From contig NC_039512.1 in assembly GCF_003672135.1 (NCBI RefSeq), positions 16,508,874 to 16,572,873 of the forward strand: DNA of 64,000 bases, given 5' to 3'. Positions 15,105-26,000 of this stretch are shown here, in pieces. Each line of letters starts with the position of its first letter. Within the stretch, counting starts at the first letter, position 1. A model generated the notes under the pieces. It saw nothing but the letters and a program-made list of their open reading frames with translations, was not told the origin of the DNA and ran no database searches. Made by a program: the position numbers and the translations under genes. The DNA comes from Ooceraea biroi (lineage: Eukaryota > Arthropoda > Insecta > Hymenoptera > Formicidae).

Positions 15105-18100
15105 GGCATTCATAATTTGTACGTAAAAAATACGTAACACAGTCGTATTACACAGTAGTCGTTATTAAAATTAAAATTTATTATGCTGCTTACAAAGTGG
15201 GTAAGTAGGCCGTAACGAGGAAATAAGATAATAAGGAAATGAGAAAATAAGAGGAAAGATAATCTTCTGTTTGTGACAATCTCTGAAATGCGAGGCCTGA
15301 TTTACATTTCACGTATCTGTGTTTTACTGTACTATTATGAAAGCTGTGCATGCGCAAGTAAACTGATTGCTTTGACACAAATAATACGAAAAAGCAGTTA
15401 CGTGTAGCTACAAACATTTCCTAACGTTTGCTAGGAGTAATGAAAAAGCTAGACGCTATGTCTGTAAGAAAAATAGATGCTTCTCGATACCACTATGTAA
15501 AAAAATAGATGTGTGTATAGTACATGTATCTACATTTTATGTACCTTAATATGATCACCTTGAGTTTTACCAAGGATATTATGTACGTTATTCTAGAGTT
15601 ACAGTTAACAATACCGACGTTGCGATAGTTAATGGAAATTATCGATAATGAGCAGTAACACGTTGCAAGATAATTTAATTTTCCGTTTATTGATCGCGGA
15701 AGCGTGACTCTGCTCAGGCACATTGTCCCTCTATATCACAAAGTCTTACGTCTTCTATATGATCGTTCATACTTATGCGTACTTCTATTGCTACAATGTA
15801 TTATGAGAACGATTCAAAATATTAATTTCACGTTGAATTGCGTGTTTTCTCATCTAGGTATTTCATCTTACGCGTTAAAGAGACGTACACGTATTGTTCG
15901 TAATGCACCACGGAAACGTGATCGGTCTCCGTTTAATTTACCGGACGACGACGTTGACCGGTGTGCGTGATTGCCTTTGCTTTACCGCTTTCAGCTTTGG
16001 TGCCGCAACCGCACGGTCTGCACCAAGAGAGTTAATTGTCTGCATTATTTTACGCATAAATTATGAACGGATCAGAAACACACGCGCATGATATATTGAG
16101 TTGATCGAGGTAAGAATTATAATAAAGGTAAATATATGAAAGATTTAGACAGAACAAATATTAGATGCACAAATTAAGTCGTTGCTTTTTTAAAGAAATT
16201 TTAAAGAAAATTATTTTATAATTTTAATAAATTATAAAATAATTTTCTTTATAATTCTTTATAATTATAAATTAAAATATATAATTATAATATTTTAATT
16301 TATAATTACGTAATAATACTTTACTTTTAATAAAATTGTTAAATGATTTCTTTGTCTCGTGATCGCTTCATAAAGGATTTTCTAGTGTGAATAAGTTTCG
16401 ATATGCAAAATATTAATGTATTGTTCTTGGATTTATATAGGTCAGACGAATCGTAATTTTATTTTATACGCGATATGAGGATACGCGATATAAAGCTATC
16501 ATTGCACATCTTCACACTGAACGGTGATAAAGCGTCGTTAAAACAATGAATTATAAAGTGAGTCGACGTAATATTAGTTTAGTATCGTAAAATCAATTAA
16601 AAATGTTCTGGCAACACAAATAACGCATTTCGCGTATTTAATTATTTTCGTACATGAGATAATCTTGATTTTTTTAACCCTCCTACCTGATCGGATTATA
16701 AAACGTCATTATTCTTATTTTATTTTTTTCCATACGCACGAATTTTCACTCATATACCACGTATTCGTCTCATACCCAAACGAGATAGATATAATCGCGT
16801 TAAACCTGCGATTCGTTTCAGAATTATCCTCCATTTCTAAAGAAATTAACCATAGGAAATATCAGTCATTCCTTTTCTTCTCTTCATAATATAGCCATTC
16901 TTCTTTATAATAAAATATACAAGAAGGATGATCCGTTGGGTCAAATTGACCTGAAAAAGGATCTCCTGGGTCAAACTAGCGCGATTACTGGAGTATTACG
17001 CGACGTCGGGCACGATTAGCACTTGATGGATGGCTGACCTTTTGTAAATATCGTTAGCATGTACATATTTTCTTACAGAGCAATTATATTATTAATTTTG
17101 CTAAAGTTTTCTGACGCCTCGTGCAAATTACTGCAATTTAATGTAAATCAAAGATCAGGATCAAGCCGATTAACGCCACGCACTTCTCGCTAGCGATTTG
17201 TACTTAATATGTGTACAGAGCAATTCTGATACTGGTATTATTTGATATAAGTTTCAACAGCTTTTAATTCAACGAATGTAATCTAAAAATTAAAATCGCC
17301 AGGAACGATCGATCCATGATACAAAACCGCGTTATGTTCTGTTGAATATCGCGTATGCACAAATCGATATATAATGCGGACGTCGGCTTTCCATCAACGG
17401 TATTTCTGTTCTCGATCTATGGGGCGGAATAATGGTTGTAAAGTTCGTTTGTTCTGAATTTCTCGGACGAGCGTTATTTCCGCGATTTTTATTCGTTACG
17501 TCGAATATCGGACATCGGAGCTACCTTGTACATACAATGTGAAAATGACGGATCGTGACAGAGTTATATACAGTTACGCGTATATTTCATCAACAATATA
17601 CCCTACATGTGTAAAGATTTTTACAAAACATACGTTTAACAAAGTTTTACAAACCGTCTCCGTCTGGTAAAATCAAACTATATAATAACAATTAAAGCAA
17701 ACCGAATAATAAATTAGATTGTAATATATATTTGTCCCGCTTTTTTCACTGTTTTTAATAATATGAGTTGTAACATATATTCGTTATTAAAAACACAAAA
17801 CAAACGGGTTGAATATGTATTATCCAATATTATGACTTATTTGCCTTTTTCTAAGTTTGCAACTAATTTTTCATTTATATGTAATTTGTAGTGTGAATAC
17901 TTTTTAAAAACTTTGTGTATTTTTAGATTATTTTTTTCCATAAACATGCCGGAGTTTTATGACGAGTATAATACTGCGTTTACTGTGGATATCTAAAATG
18001 GAATTTATATCACATCGTAACAACCAACCACAGTAACGTTGCAAAATGCTCGAGACAGTCGTAATAACAAAAGTGTCCACTTCGCACGTACTTTTAATCG

Positions 18101-21100
18101 CTTAATTTATATTCGCGTGTCGTGGATTACCGCGATGAATAATATCGTGCCATTTTAAAGAATGTGCAACGGGCAAATGGAAACTTAAGTGCATGGGAAG
18201 GAAAAATATACTTATGCATACAAGCGTCTTTGAACGCATGGCGTTATAATGCATTCTGCTGGCATGGAAGCTGAATGTAACAAATAGAATTTACATGTAT
18301 GAGCACGTACTCATCTAATCGAGACGCTTGTAATCAGACGTTGATAATGGCATGTAAATTCTTTTGTTAATAAACGTGTGAACAAGTAGCGCTATAAGGA
18401 ATTCATAACGGTGAAAGTACATGCAATTTCATGTGCAGTAGTCCTGAAACATGCATATTATCTCATTAAACTTCAAAGTGTTTCAAAGTTTCGTGTGTTT
18501 CGTAAAGTCGATTCAACGGAGAGGTTCACGGCGCAACAATTTGCATTTTATACATTCCTGTATGCAAGAATAATTTTCTATTACACATCATTTGTATTAA
18601 AATTTGTATTAAATTTATATTTGTATTACAATTGTAATAATATTCAATTAATTTTATACAAATGTAATAGCGTCACAAGAAATAATAGCACATTTATTTC
18701 GTATCTTTAATTTTTATAAAAATATAATGTAATATATACAGGGTGAGGCACCTAAAACAGGCCACCTGAATATCTCGGCTGTTATTGGTGATAGAAAAAA
18801 AATGTGTCAGACCAAACTCGCATGGTTTCGAGGGACACATAATTTGTTCTAAATAGTTTTTTATTAGGTGGACGCGTAGAGGTCATATGAAGGTCAACTT
18901 CGTTTTTTTAAATGGTATGATGTTTTTTTACGTACTATCTAGTAGAGCGTTTGAAGATGCGCACATTGATCTACGGGTCAAAATCATTCAAGATCACTGA
19001 AGTCTAAAATTTCTAAGTGCTAGAACTTTTTCATTTCTGAGTTTACGGTATTTTCAATAGCAGAGAACTCTAGGCAATATAAAAAATAATGATATTATCA
19101 ACTCAGAACTTCTCGGATAAGAAAAAATTTCTAACGGCTAGAACTTTTTCATTTCTGAGTTTACGGTATTTTCAATAGCAGAGAACTCTAGGCAATGTAA
19201 AAAATAATGATATTATCAACTCAGAACTTCTCGGATAAGAAAAAATTTCTAACGGCTAGAACTTTTTCATTTCTGAATTTACGGTATTTTCAATAGCAGA
19301 GAACTCTAGGTAATATAAAAAATAATGATAACAACAACTCAGAACTTCTCGGAGAAGAAAAAATTTCTAACGGCTAGAACTTTTTCATTTCTGAATTTAC
19401 GGTATTTTCAATAGCAGAGAACTCTAGGCAATATAAAGTAAATTATTTTCCCTTCAGCAGTTAGCCTTCAGTGACCTTGAATGATTTTGACCCGTAGATC
19501 AATGTGCGCATCTTCAAACGCTCTACTAGATAGTACGTAAAAAAACATATCATACCATTTAAAAAAACGAAGTTGACCTTCATATGACCTCTACGCGTCC
19601 ACCTAATAAAAAACTATTTAGAACAAATTATGTGTCCCTCAAAACCATGCGAGTTTGGTCTGACACATTGTTTTCTATCACCAATCACAGCCGAGATATT
19701 CAGGTGACCTGTTTTAGGTGCCTCACCCTGTATATACATTAATGTGTAAGATATTTTATTTATTGTTCAAAACAAAATGCATAGAAATGCGATATAAAAG
19801 TCAGGTAGAGGTATCGGTTATAATTAATAAGTATGTAGATAAATGAACAATATTTATATCATTAATGTTATATCTTTGACATATTTTGATATAAATCTAT
19901 TTCATTCAATATAAAAGATAGGAAAATCAATTTGCTTGAATTTCATAATGCATTATTGCATAACATCAAAGTGTTACCTATTATAACGACAAGGCGAGAG
20001 AACTTTGATTACGTGATCATGTTTTATAATAACGGTATTAAGTAACGTCAAAGGACACAGCCAATTAGCCGTTGTATTTAAATTGGATATACGATCCTGC
20101 AAAGAATTTTTTTTCCAATGATACTATAACACAATGTATTGACCAAAAAAGATTAATGATGCACGCAGATGAACATTAATGGAACTCGTTGAAAAGAGCA
20201 ATATCAGCAAAGAAGCGTAATTCGAGCGGGGACCAGTAATCAACTTAACTGTGTTGTTTGAGTGAAAAGGATTTTTATTACACGAACTGATTTATCAGCG
20301 TTGCGTGCCGACGGAAATAAGGTGCTCCATACGTATCTCTATATACCACACCATATCATAATTACGTACAGGCAACTTCGCATCAGATCATTTTCATATC
20401 TGCGCATTTTGCCCTCCCATATGCGAATACGATGCAGGAGAATAGTCGATTAACGTCACCGCCTCTCCCTTCTTCTGTATTTAAATGTATTCATGTATAT
20501 TTAAATATCATTATAAAAAAAGATAACAGAAGCGTAAATATTGTAAAGCTAATTGGTTTAATGAAAAACAGCATTATTCATAGAATGGCTCGAACGAGCA
20601 ACATTGCCATGAATTAAATTCTTCATTTTGAGACTTTCAATCTTTATCCGCATTACGATAGTCGTAGTGATCGATGTTAGTCAAGAGAGGAGGAGGAGGA
20701 GGAGGAGGAGGAGGAGGGAACTGGAGTTGGCAACATATATGCGGAAACCAATTTGACAAAATGTATTCCGCTTGACTTCCGTCAAGCGTTATGGTAATCG
20801 TGAATTCCATGTCACGAAAGGGCGTTTGCGAACGCCGAAACGTTTCCTAAGAGTTGCGGAAAGTCGCAAGCGGAAACGTGCCGCGCTATCTTCGCGGTGC
20901 CGAATTTTTGTCAGTTTCATCACGTGCAACACGCGAATGAAGCATAGGAAGTCCGCGCGTACCGAATGCTGACATTAAATCGAACAATATAGACGGAGAT
21001 TAAGCCGTAAATTCCTACACGGACATGCGTTTAAAATCAGTGAGATTCGTGACTCGCCAAGTTTTTCCATTCAAATTCTTATCTCTTTCCTTAAGTTCCT

Positions 21101-23016
21101 TAAGTTCCTTAAGTTAAGAAACTGTCATATGCATACATATTTAGAGAGTTCTTTCATTGTCGCCCGCATCAAAAAGTTTTTGATTAAAGTTTTGGCAGGT
21201 GCGAGAACATATTGCTATAACAGATGAGAGTGTCGAGAATCTCGAGATAGAAAAAACTATTTGTGACATGTATTATCATTTTGTTATGAAATGTTAATCT
21301 TTCGATTTGATTCGTGACAACATGATCAAAACTTTGCATAACTTGGAGCAACATTATTACGATATATTTATAACATTAATAGCAATAATATCAAGTTTTC
21401 CACCTAGACAATTTTTTCACCTACACAATTTAATTTTCTAACACTCTCGAAACTCAAGGGCCATCAACCTAGGTCATGATTAAATTGTACAAGAATCTAG
21501 TGTCGAAAAGGGATAGTTTCTATTCATCAAACGTTGCAGAAAGGACAATTTGCCGACGAAGCACTTCTCCAATTTTCCCTGGGAATACGGGTATCAGATG
21601 CACTAACACGTAACACGTAATGAGATCGGTCAAATTACGAAATTTAATATCGTGGGATGCGATGAGACATTTCTCATTAATTAATAAAAGTTGTTCTAGT
21701 TTTTGAGATAAAAACACTCAATAAATCATAAGATTTATATATATATTGGCTACTTGAACATAATGCGCACAGAGTAAACTATAATGTCATCTTTAAAATT
21801 TTAATCTTCGATCTTCTCGATTTAAAATAAATTTGGTAAAATAAAAAACCACAAAGTGTCAAAAGTTTCGGTAATTATCATAGGATAAACACACCGTTAA
21901 AAATTGTGCGTCCATATGTTAAAATTTTCTTGTGTTGCCATGTTTTGATTACTACTTCAATGTAAAATTAACATACAACTGATATGTTATTACTTTTATA
22001 ACAATTTTATATGTTACATTAATGTTAACTTCATAACTTAACATTGTGTGTATGTCTCTTAGAAATGGAATATTATTTGAAATGCTTTTAACACAATAAT
22101 TTTAAACAATCAACATGTCACAAAGTCAGTTTAACATTCTAAAAGAAGTTAAAGTAAATCTTCAAATAATCATGAACTTTGACATATAAAATAATCAAAT
22201 TTACTAAAATTAAATGTTTCTATCAAAAATAATTTAAGTTGAAATAATTACTATCATGTGTTAATATAACATAAAAAGTAAATGTTCATATTGTACGAAC
22301 GAAAATATTCTATCAACTTTTCTGATGAGTTATTGTAACTTCTCTTCCATGTAGTTTTCAATTACTTTGTATGTTATTTTTACATCGCACTTAAAGTTAC
22401 AATAACAAAAATAAATGTAAAGTATTGTGTTAATTACTTAACATTTCTAGTTTGTCAAGAAGTAACACATGACGAATGAGTCACTTTAACTTAAAATTTA
22501 GAGTGGACTTTCTGGGACATGCAAAAAATGTTAAAATTAACATTTTATTTTTTACTGTGCACATACCTGGAGATAAGGTACAGCCTTGCAGAGTTTTAAT
22601 CCGAGGAACCAGGTCTCCGTGACGTCCCAGAGAACCGACGGCGGCAAGCAGATTAACAGAACGAGCAGATCGGCCACCGCCAAGTTGACGATGAAATAAT
22701 TGGTCACGGTCCTCATTGAGTGATTTCGATAAACGGCCATGCAGACGAGCGCGTTACCAAAGAGGCCGACTGTAAAAACGACGCTGTGCATGGCAATTAA
22801 CACCCAATCCGGGAATTTCGGGAATATGTGCTGCATCATCAAGCCGATGTAGTCTTCGTCCGGGATGCAGTAGTCGTTTGTGCAATTCGTGGCGTTCGCA
22901 TACTCGAAATCGCCGTCGTTCTCCGCGAGTGGATAATAGTCAGTCGCATCCTCGACCGCATCGCTTGAACGAGGTGCCATCAGCCAAATGACGATTATCG
23001 ACGTAGCGCGATTCAT
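5786..23016 (-). CDS. Allatotropin/orexin-type receptor (class A GPCR), complete
   Basis: Six exons on the minus strand join in frame to 439 residues: 23016-22567, 10082-9935, 9412-9194, 8979-8820, 8520-8408 and 6015-5786. The N-terminus has N-glycosylation sites at residues 41 and 44. TM1 is about 71-95 and TM2 about 106-128 (TVTNYFIVNLAVADLL). TM3 spans the exon 1/2 junction (TETWFLG, LCKAVPYLQ, then DRW at 165-167). TM4 is followed by a second loop with the disulfide cysteine (FTQC). TM6 carries CFFPVH and TM7 NPVIY; the C-tail exon begins KFRKEFK. The TETWF, PYLQ-TVSVS and DRWYAIC blocks are characteristic of orexin receptors and insect allatotropin receptors. Allatotropin receptors signal through Gq/calcium and affect juvenile hormone synthesis, gut and heart. 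The start at 23016 is the first in-frame ATG; a second (MAPRSS) lies 12 codons on. The short final exon was found from the KFRKEFK block. Confidence 0.88.
6232..6420 (+). mobile_element. Decayed mariner-family relic (C-terminal coding remnant)
   Basis: The plus strand at 6330-6380 translates to LDRWRQV, stop, KNGKYFKD, matching the usual mariner transposase C-terminus (LPxRWxxV...G.Y). The flanks are related AT-rich ends (GGGTAAATTAATTTAGCC at the left, AACCGAATTAATTTG at the right). It sits in the last intron of the GPCR gene. It resembles the relic at 12945-13146. Confidence 0.5.
6690..7190. promoter_or_regulatory. GC/CpG-rich island with juxtaposed splice signals (minus strand)
   Basis: About 500 bp, much richer in C, G and CpG than the surrounding intron. 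On the minus strand the sequence TACTTTGCAG/GTAAGT places an acceptor and a strong donor side by side near 7124. This could be the donor of a 5' exon from an internal promoter, or a zero-length recursive splice site inside the last GPCR intron. The long open frames here on both strands look like GC-rich chance frames. Confidence 0.3.
8649..8733. repeat. 44-bp direct repeat, two copies
   Basis: GGTACAATGTTAGGAAT...GATTTTTGTATAGGAG occurs at 8649 and again at 8693, the second copy slightly shortened. It lies in the intron between GPCR exons 4 and 5, about 90 bp from exon 4. Confidence 0.8.
12945..13146 (+). mobile_element. Internally deleted mariner-like element
   Basis: About 200 bp with imperfect terminal inverted repeats (left TAGGTAGGCGCAAATTAATT; the right end reads TTAGGTGCGCAAATTAATT on the other strand). 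Between them 13016-13075 encodes QLPDKWKKVLETDNEYFED and a stop, a well-preserved mariner transposase C-terminus. The rest of the transposase is missing, so this is a deletion derivative. It lies in GPCR intron 1. Confidence 0.6.
15067..15102. repeat. (AC)n microsatellite
   Basis: An uninterrupted AC dinucleotide tract of about 36 bp in GPCR intron 1. Confidence 0.95.
16203..16308. repeat. AT-rich palindromes
   Basis: Two adjacent inverted repeats made almost only of A and T: AAAGAAAATTATTTTATAAT with its reverse complement, followed by an ATAATTATAAATTAAAATAT palindrome. Cruciform-prone intronic sequence with no coding content. Confidence 0.75.
18739..19730. mobile_element. 992-bp inverted-repeat (foldback/MITE-like) element
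   Basis: The left end CAGGGTGAGGCACCTAAAAC and the right end are reverse complements over roughly 270 bp (arms about 18739-19007 and 19458-19730) with only scattered mismatches. The flanks are ATATATA on the left and TATATAC on the right, compatible with a TA or TATA target duplication. There is no transposase frame, so it is non-autonomous. The centre is a tandem array. It sits in GPCR intron 1. Confidence 0.85.
19011..19437. repeat. 118-bp tandem repeat inside the inverted-repeat element
   Basis: About 3.6 copies of a 118-bp unit. The anchor CTAACGGCTAGAACTTTTTC (first copy CTAAGTGCTAG) begins at 19013, 19131, 19249 and 19367, giving an exact spacing of 118 each time. Copies differ by a few substitutions. 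The array lies entirely between the element's inverted arms. Confidence 0.92.
20686..20717. repeat. (GGA)n microsatellite
   Basis: About ten GGA/GAG triplets in a row in GPCR intron 1. A small triple repeat of CTTAAGTTC lies nearby at about 21093-21117. Confidence 0.9.
21885..22558. mobile_element. AT-rich repeat of probable transposon origin abutting GPCR exon 1
   Basis: An AT-rich stretch dense in GTTAA/TTAAC motifs. Its right end, read on the minus strand (CACAGTAAAAAATAAAATG), weakly mirrors its left end (CACCGTTAAAAATTGTG), suggesting terminal inverted repeats. The right end begins only a few bases inside the intron, next to the exon 1 splice donor (exon edge 22567). No coding frame. 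The boundaries are tentative. Confidence 0.35.
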
Positions 23017-26000
23017 GCCTTCGACGTATAATACACTGATGAGAGTATCCGCCAATTGTCACGTGAAATTACATGTCGCGCGAATGATTTAGTCGTGGCT
23101 CGCTTTCAGCCTCGACATTCTGTCGCGTCGCGTGATGTATTCATCGTTCGATAGAATTTCAATAGATCGGATACTAACGCGAGTTATGTCAGCTTTGATG
23201 TAAATCATTGATAGTCTTTAAAAATACATCGTAACGCTCCTCAGAGATGCTGGTGCACGGCGACCAATGTGCCTTTAAAGTTTGTGAATTTCTTTTCCTT
23301 CTTTTTCTATAGTCGTGATTGTGTCCACGCGGTCTTAGCGTGGAGTTTCTTTGAAGTTGGAGTCATGCATTCCTTCACTCTGCAAAGGACGATTATAATC
23401 AGTCGATGCACAAACGAGCGTAATCTTTTTTCCCATTTGCGATCATGATAAGCATTTTAAAAATCTTGTATCGCAAAAATATTCAAAATGACAAAATAAA
23501 GTGACAACTTTTCATGAATAAAACGCTAAAATGACTGATGTTACCTCAACATTGCAATAATCGCCAATTAGTCTACTAACGCCTCTCGACGAATAATTAA
23601 ATTTCTAGTACTATTTTACTTGAAAAGAATTTATTATGGTTGAGGGAGCCGAGAGAAAGAAAATGTTTTTCAGCGGTTCACTTTGTGTGTGCAAAACCTC
23701 TTTCTCTCTGTTTTTGTTCTTTACACTTCATCACTTCAAGCAGGGAACGTTTTATATGAAGAAGACTCTACTTGACCATATCTCGCGTGCTTTCGATCAC
23801 AAAAAGTGTCTCCTAACACGCGACTCAGCAATTTCGTTTCGATCCTGGAAGAGCTTGAAAAGGTAGTTGTTAAATCACGCAATTAACTGTGTAAGCGGAA
23901 AGGTGTGCTTTTCTTAGGTACCGCGAGGAACAGTTCAGCATATGAGTATCTCGTATACTCTTCCTGTGCACTAATAATAATAATAAATAATACCCGTATG
24001 AAGATTAAATCAAATTTTTATGTTATCAAAGTTTACTTGATATTATTAAAAAGTAAACTTATATTATTGTAGAGTATAAAAAAGTTATAACTTTTACACA
24101 CGTAAGATAATCCGTTATCAGTGCTGTAGTCACAGGAAGAGAGCATAATTTTGCGTGGAAAAAGAAGTCGAGAGATTGGGTGAAGTAATCTGTTTTTTTT
24201 TTTTATAGAATTTCGCACGGAATATTACTCGTGCGTGATGGGTCGACTTGATATTTTAATCTGGGGCGTACCACGGCATTCCGTGATATCTGGCGTACCA
24301 CAGGAGCCCAGGTAAGCCGCTTGAAGCCCACGGACGCGAACGCCATGGATTGAACGCGATAGCGGGTCTCGTAATGTCGCTTCGGTACTGATTTATTGGT
24401 CGCGTGTATTACGCGCGCCAACCTTACGATGCATATACATCGAAATTGTTATTCATCGGGCCGATTGCCAAAACAGCTAGTTAAATCCAATCTGAGTTTG
24501 CGATAGGCGACGTGCCCGTTTATCGTGCCTCTTATACTTTCTTTTGATCTTTTTTTTCCCTTTCTATATACATCTCTCTCTCTCTCTCTTTCTCGCGTGC
24601 CGTTCGCCGTTGAAAGATATAAATGCGAAAATGCGCAATGAAACTTTAACGTTACTCGCGGACGTACGGTCACGTTTAGCTGTTTTATGGTGAAAAGTCG
24701 CGTAGTCGTTCTCCTGCGGCAGGCTCGTAGCAGTAATGGTCTTTCTTAAGTGAAAATTTCCACGCCACACTACGAAAGATTGAACTTTTTCTTTTGCATA
24801 AATATTTTTTAATTGAATATTTAAGCAGATTTACGTTGAACAAGTTTCGTCAAAGTTGCGGGTGTATTTATAATTAAGTGTCTAAGCAAATTTACACCGA
24901 GCACATTTTCGGCATTCCTCTTCCAAATTGGCGACACAAGATTGAGAATAAAATTGCAAGAAAAATATTGAAAATAATTCTTATATTTAATTATTTGATT
25001 TAATAAAACTAGCTCAATGTTCATTTAATAATTATTCTCATAGTTCATGCTCTGCGTCTTCCTCTTTTTACATAACAATAGGAAGCAGATTAAGATAAAT
25101 ATAGAAAATAATCTAAATTTGTTTCAATGCTCAGTGCGCTCGCTGAGCTTTTATTTTCTTGATTAAGTAATTTAGGTCAAGTTGCTTGCATTTTTCATTT
25201 TTCACGATAGGGGTGAAACTAAGAAAGTAAACAAGATTCAATCTTGTTGAATAATATTAAACGATTAATTTAGCATAAAGCCTACTTCTAAATCGTTGAG
25301 GTATCATTTTTTTAAATTATAATATTTGAATGGCGATTTTCTATTTGGCTAATGAATTAATGATATTTCCGAATTTTATACATGCATATCCCAAAGTTAG
25401 TTTTAATTTCTCAAAAATACATAAATTAACCCACTCGGAACTATTAGCTCTCCAAAAATAAAAATAAAAAAAATAAAAATTAAAAAAAAAATTAGCTCTC
25501 CAAAATAGTCCTCCAAAATGCATCGACGAAATTATTACCAGAAATCATTGACAAGCACTTGCAATAAATCAATGACAACCTTTGAACTTCTACCGAGTCG
25601 CAAATCAAGACCTCGATATTCACGAGGACGATGTAGAACTTACGCGATTTCGGAAAGTCCGCAAAGTTAATCTCGCGAAGTACTTTTGCGAGGAGAAATC
25701 AAGTATGCGCGCACGATTGCTCGACGAGTCACTGCAATGGTTTCTCGGGGTATCGTTAAAGGTGCAGTGCTCAGTATACACCCCGGACGCGGTACGGTCT
25801 CCTTCGGTGTCGAAGAGGATGCGGACGCGCCGGCAGACTCTGCGGAACTGAGGAGGTACCGCTGTTCAAACGAGACCGAGACGCGTGCACGCCGGTCACG
25901 CCGCGTTGTACCTACGCTATGAATATTCCTGAATCTGGAAGGACCACAAAATATGCTCGCACGCGAACTCCACTGCATTTTTCTGGCGCAAGATTGATTT

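Noticed and set aside
19011..19437. Regularly spaced repeats that might suggest a CRISPR array
   Set aside because: The units are contiguous 118-bp tandem copies without unique spacers, in eukaryotic intronic DNA.
23017..23055. Upstream extension of the GPCR frame (ADTLISVLYVEG)
   Set aside because: The extended frame begins with TTG, not ATG; the first ATG is at 23016.
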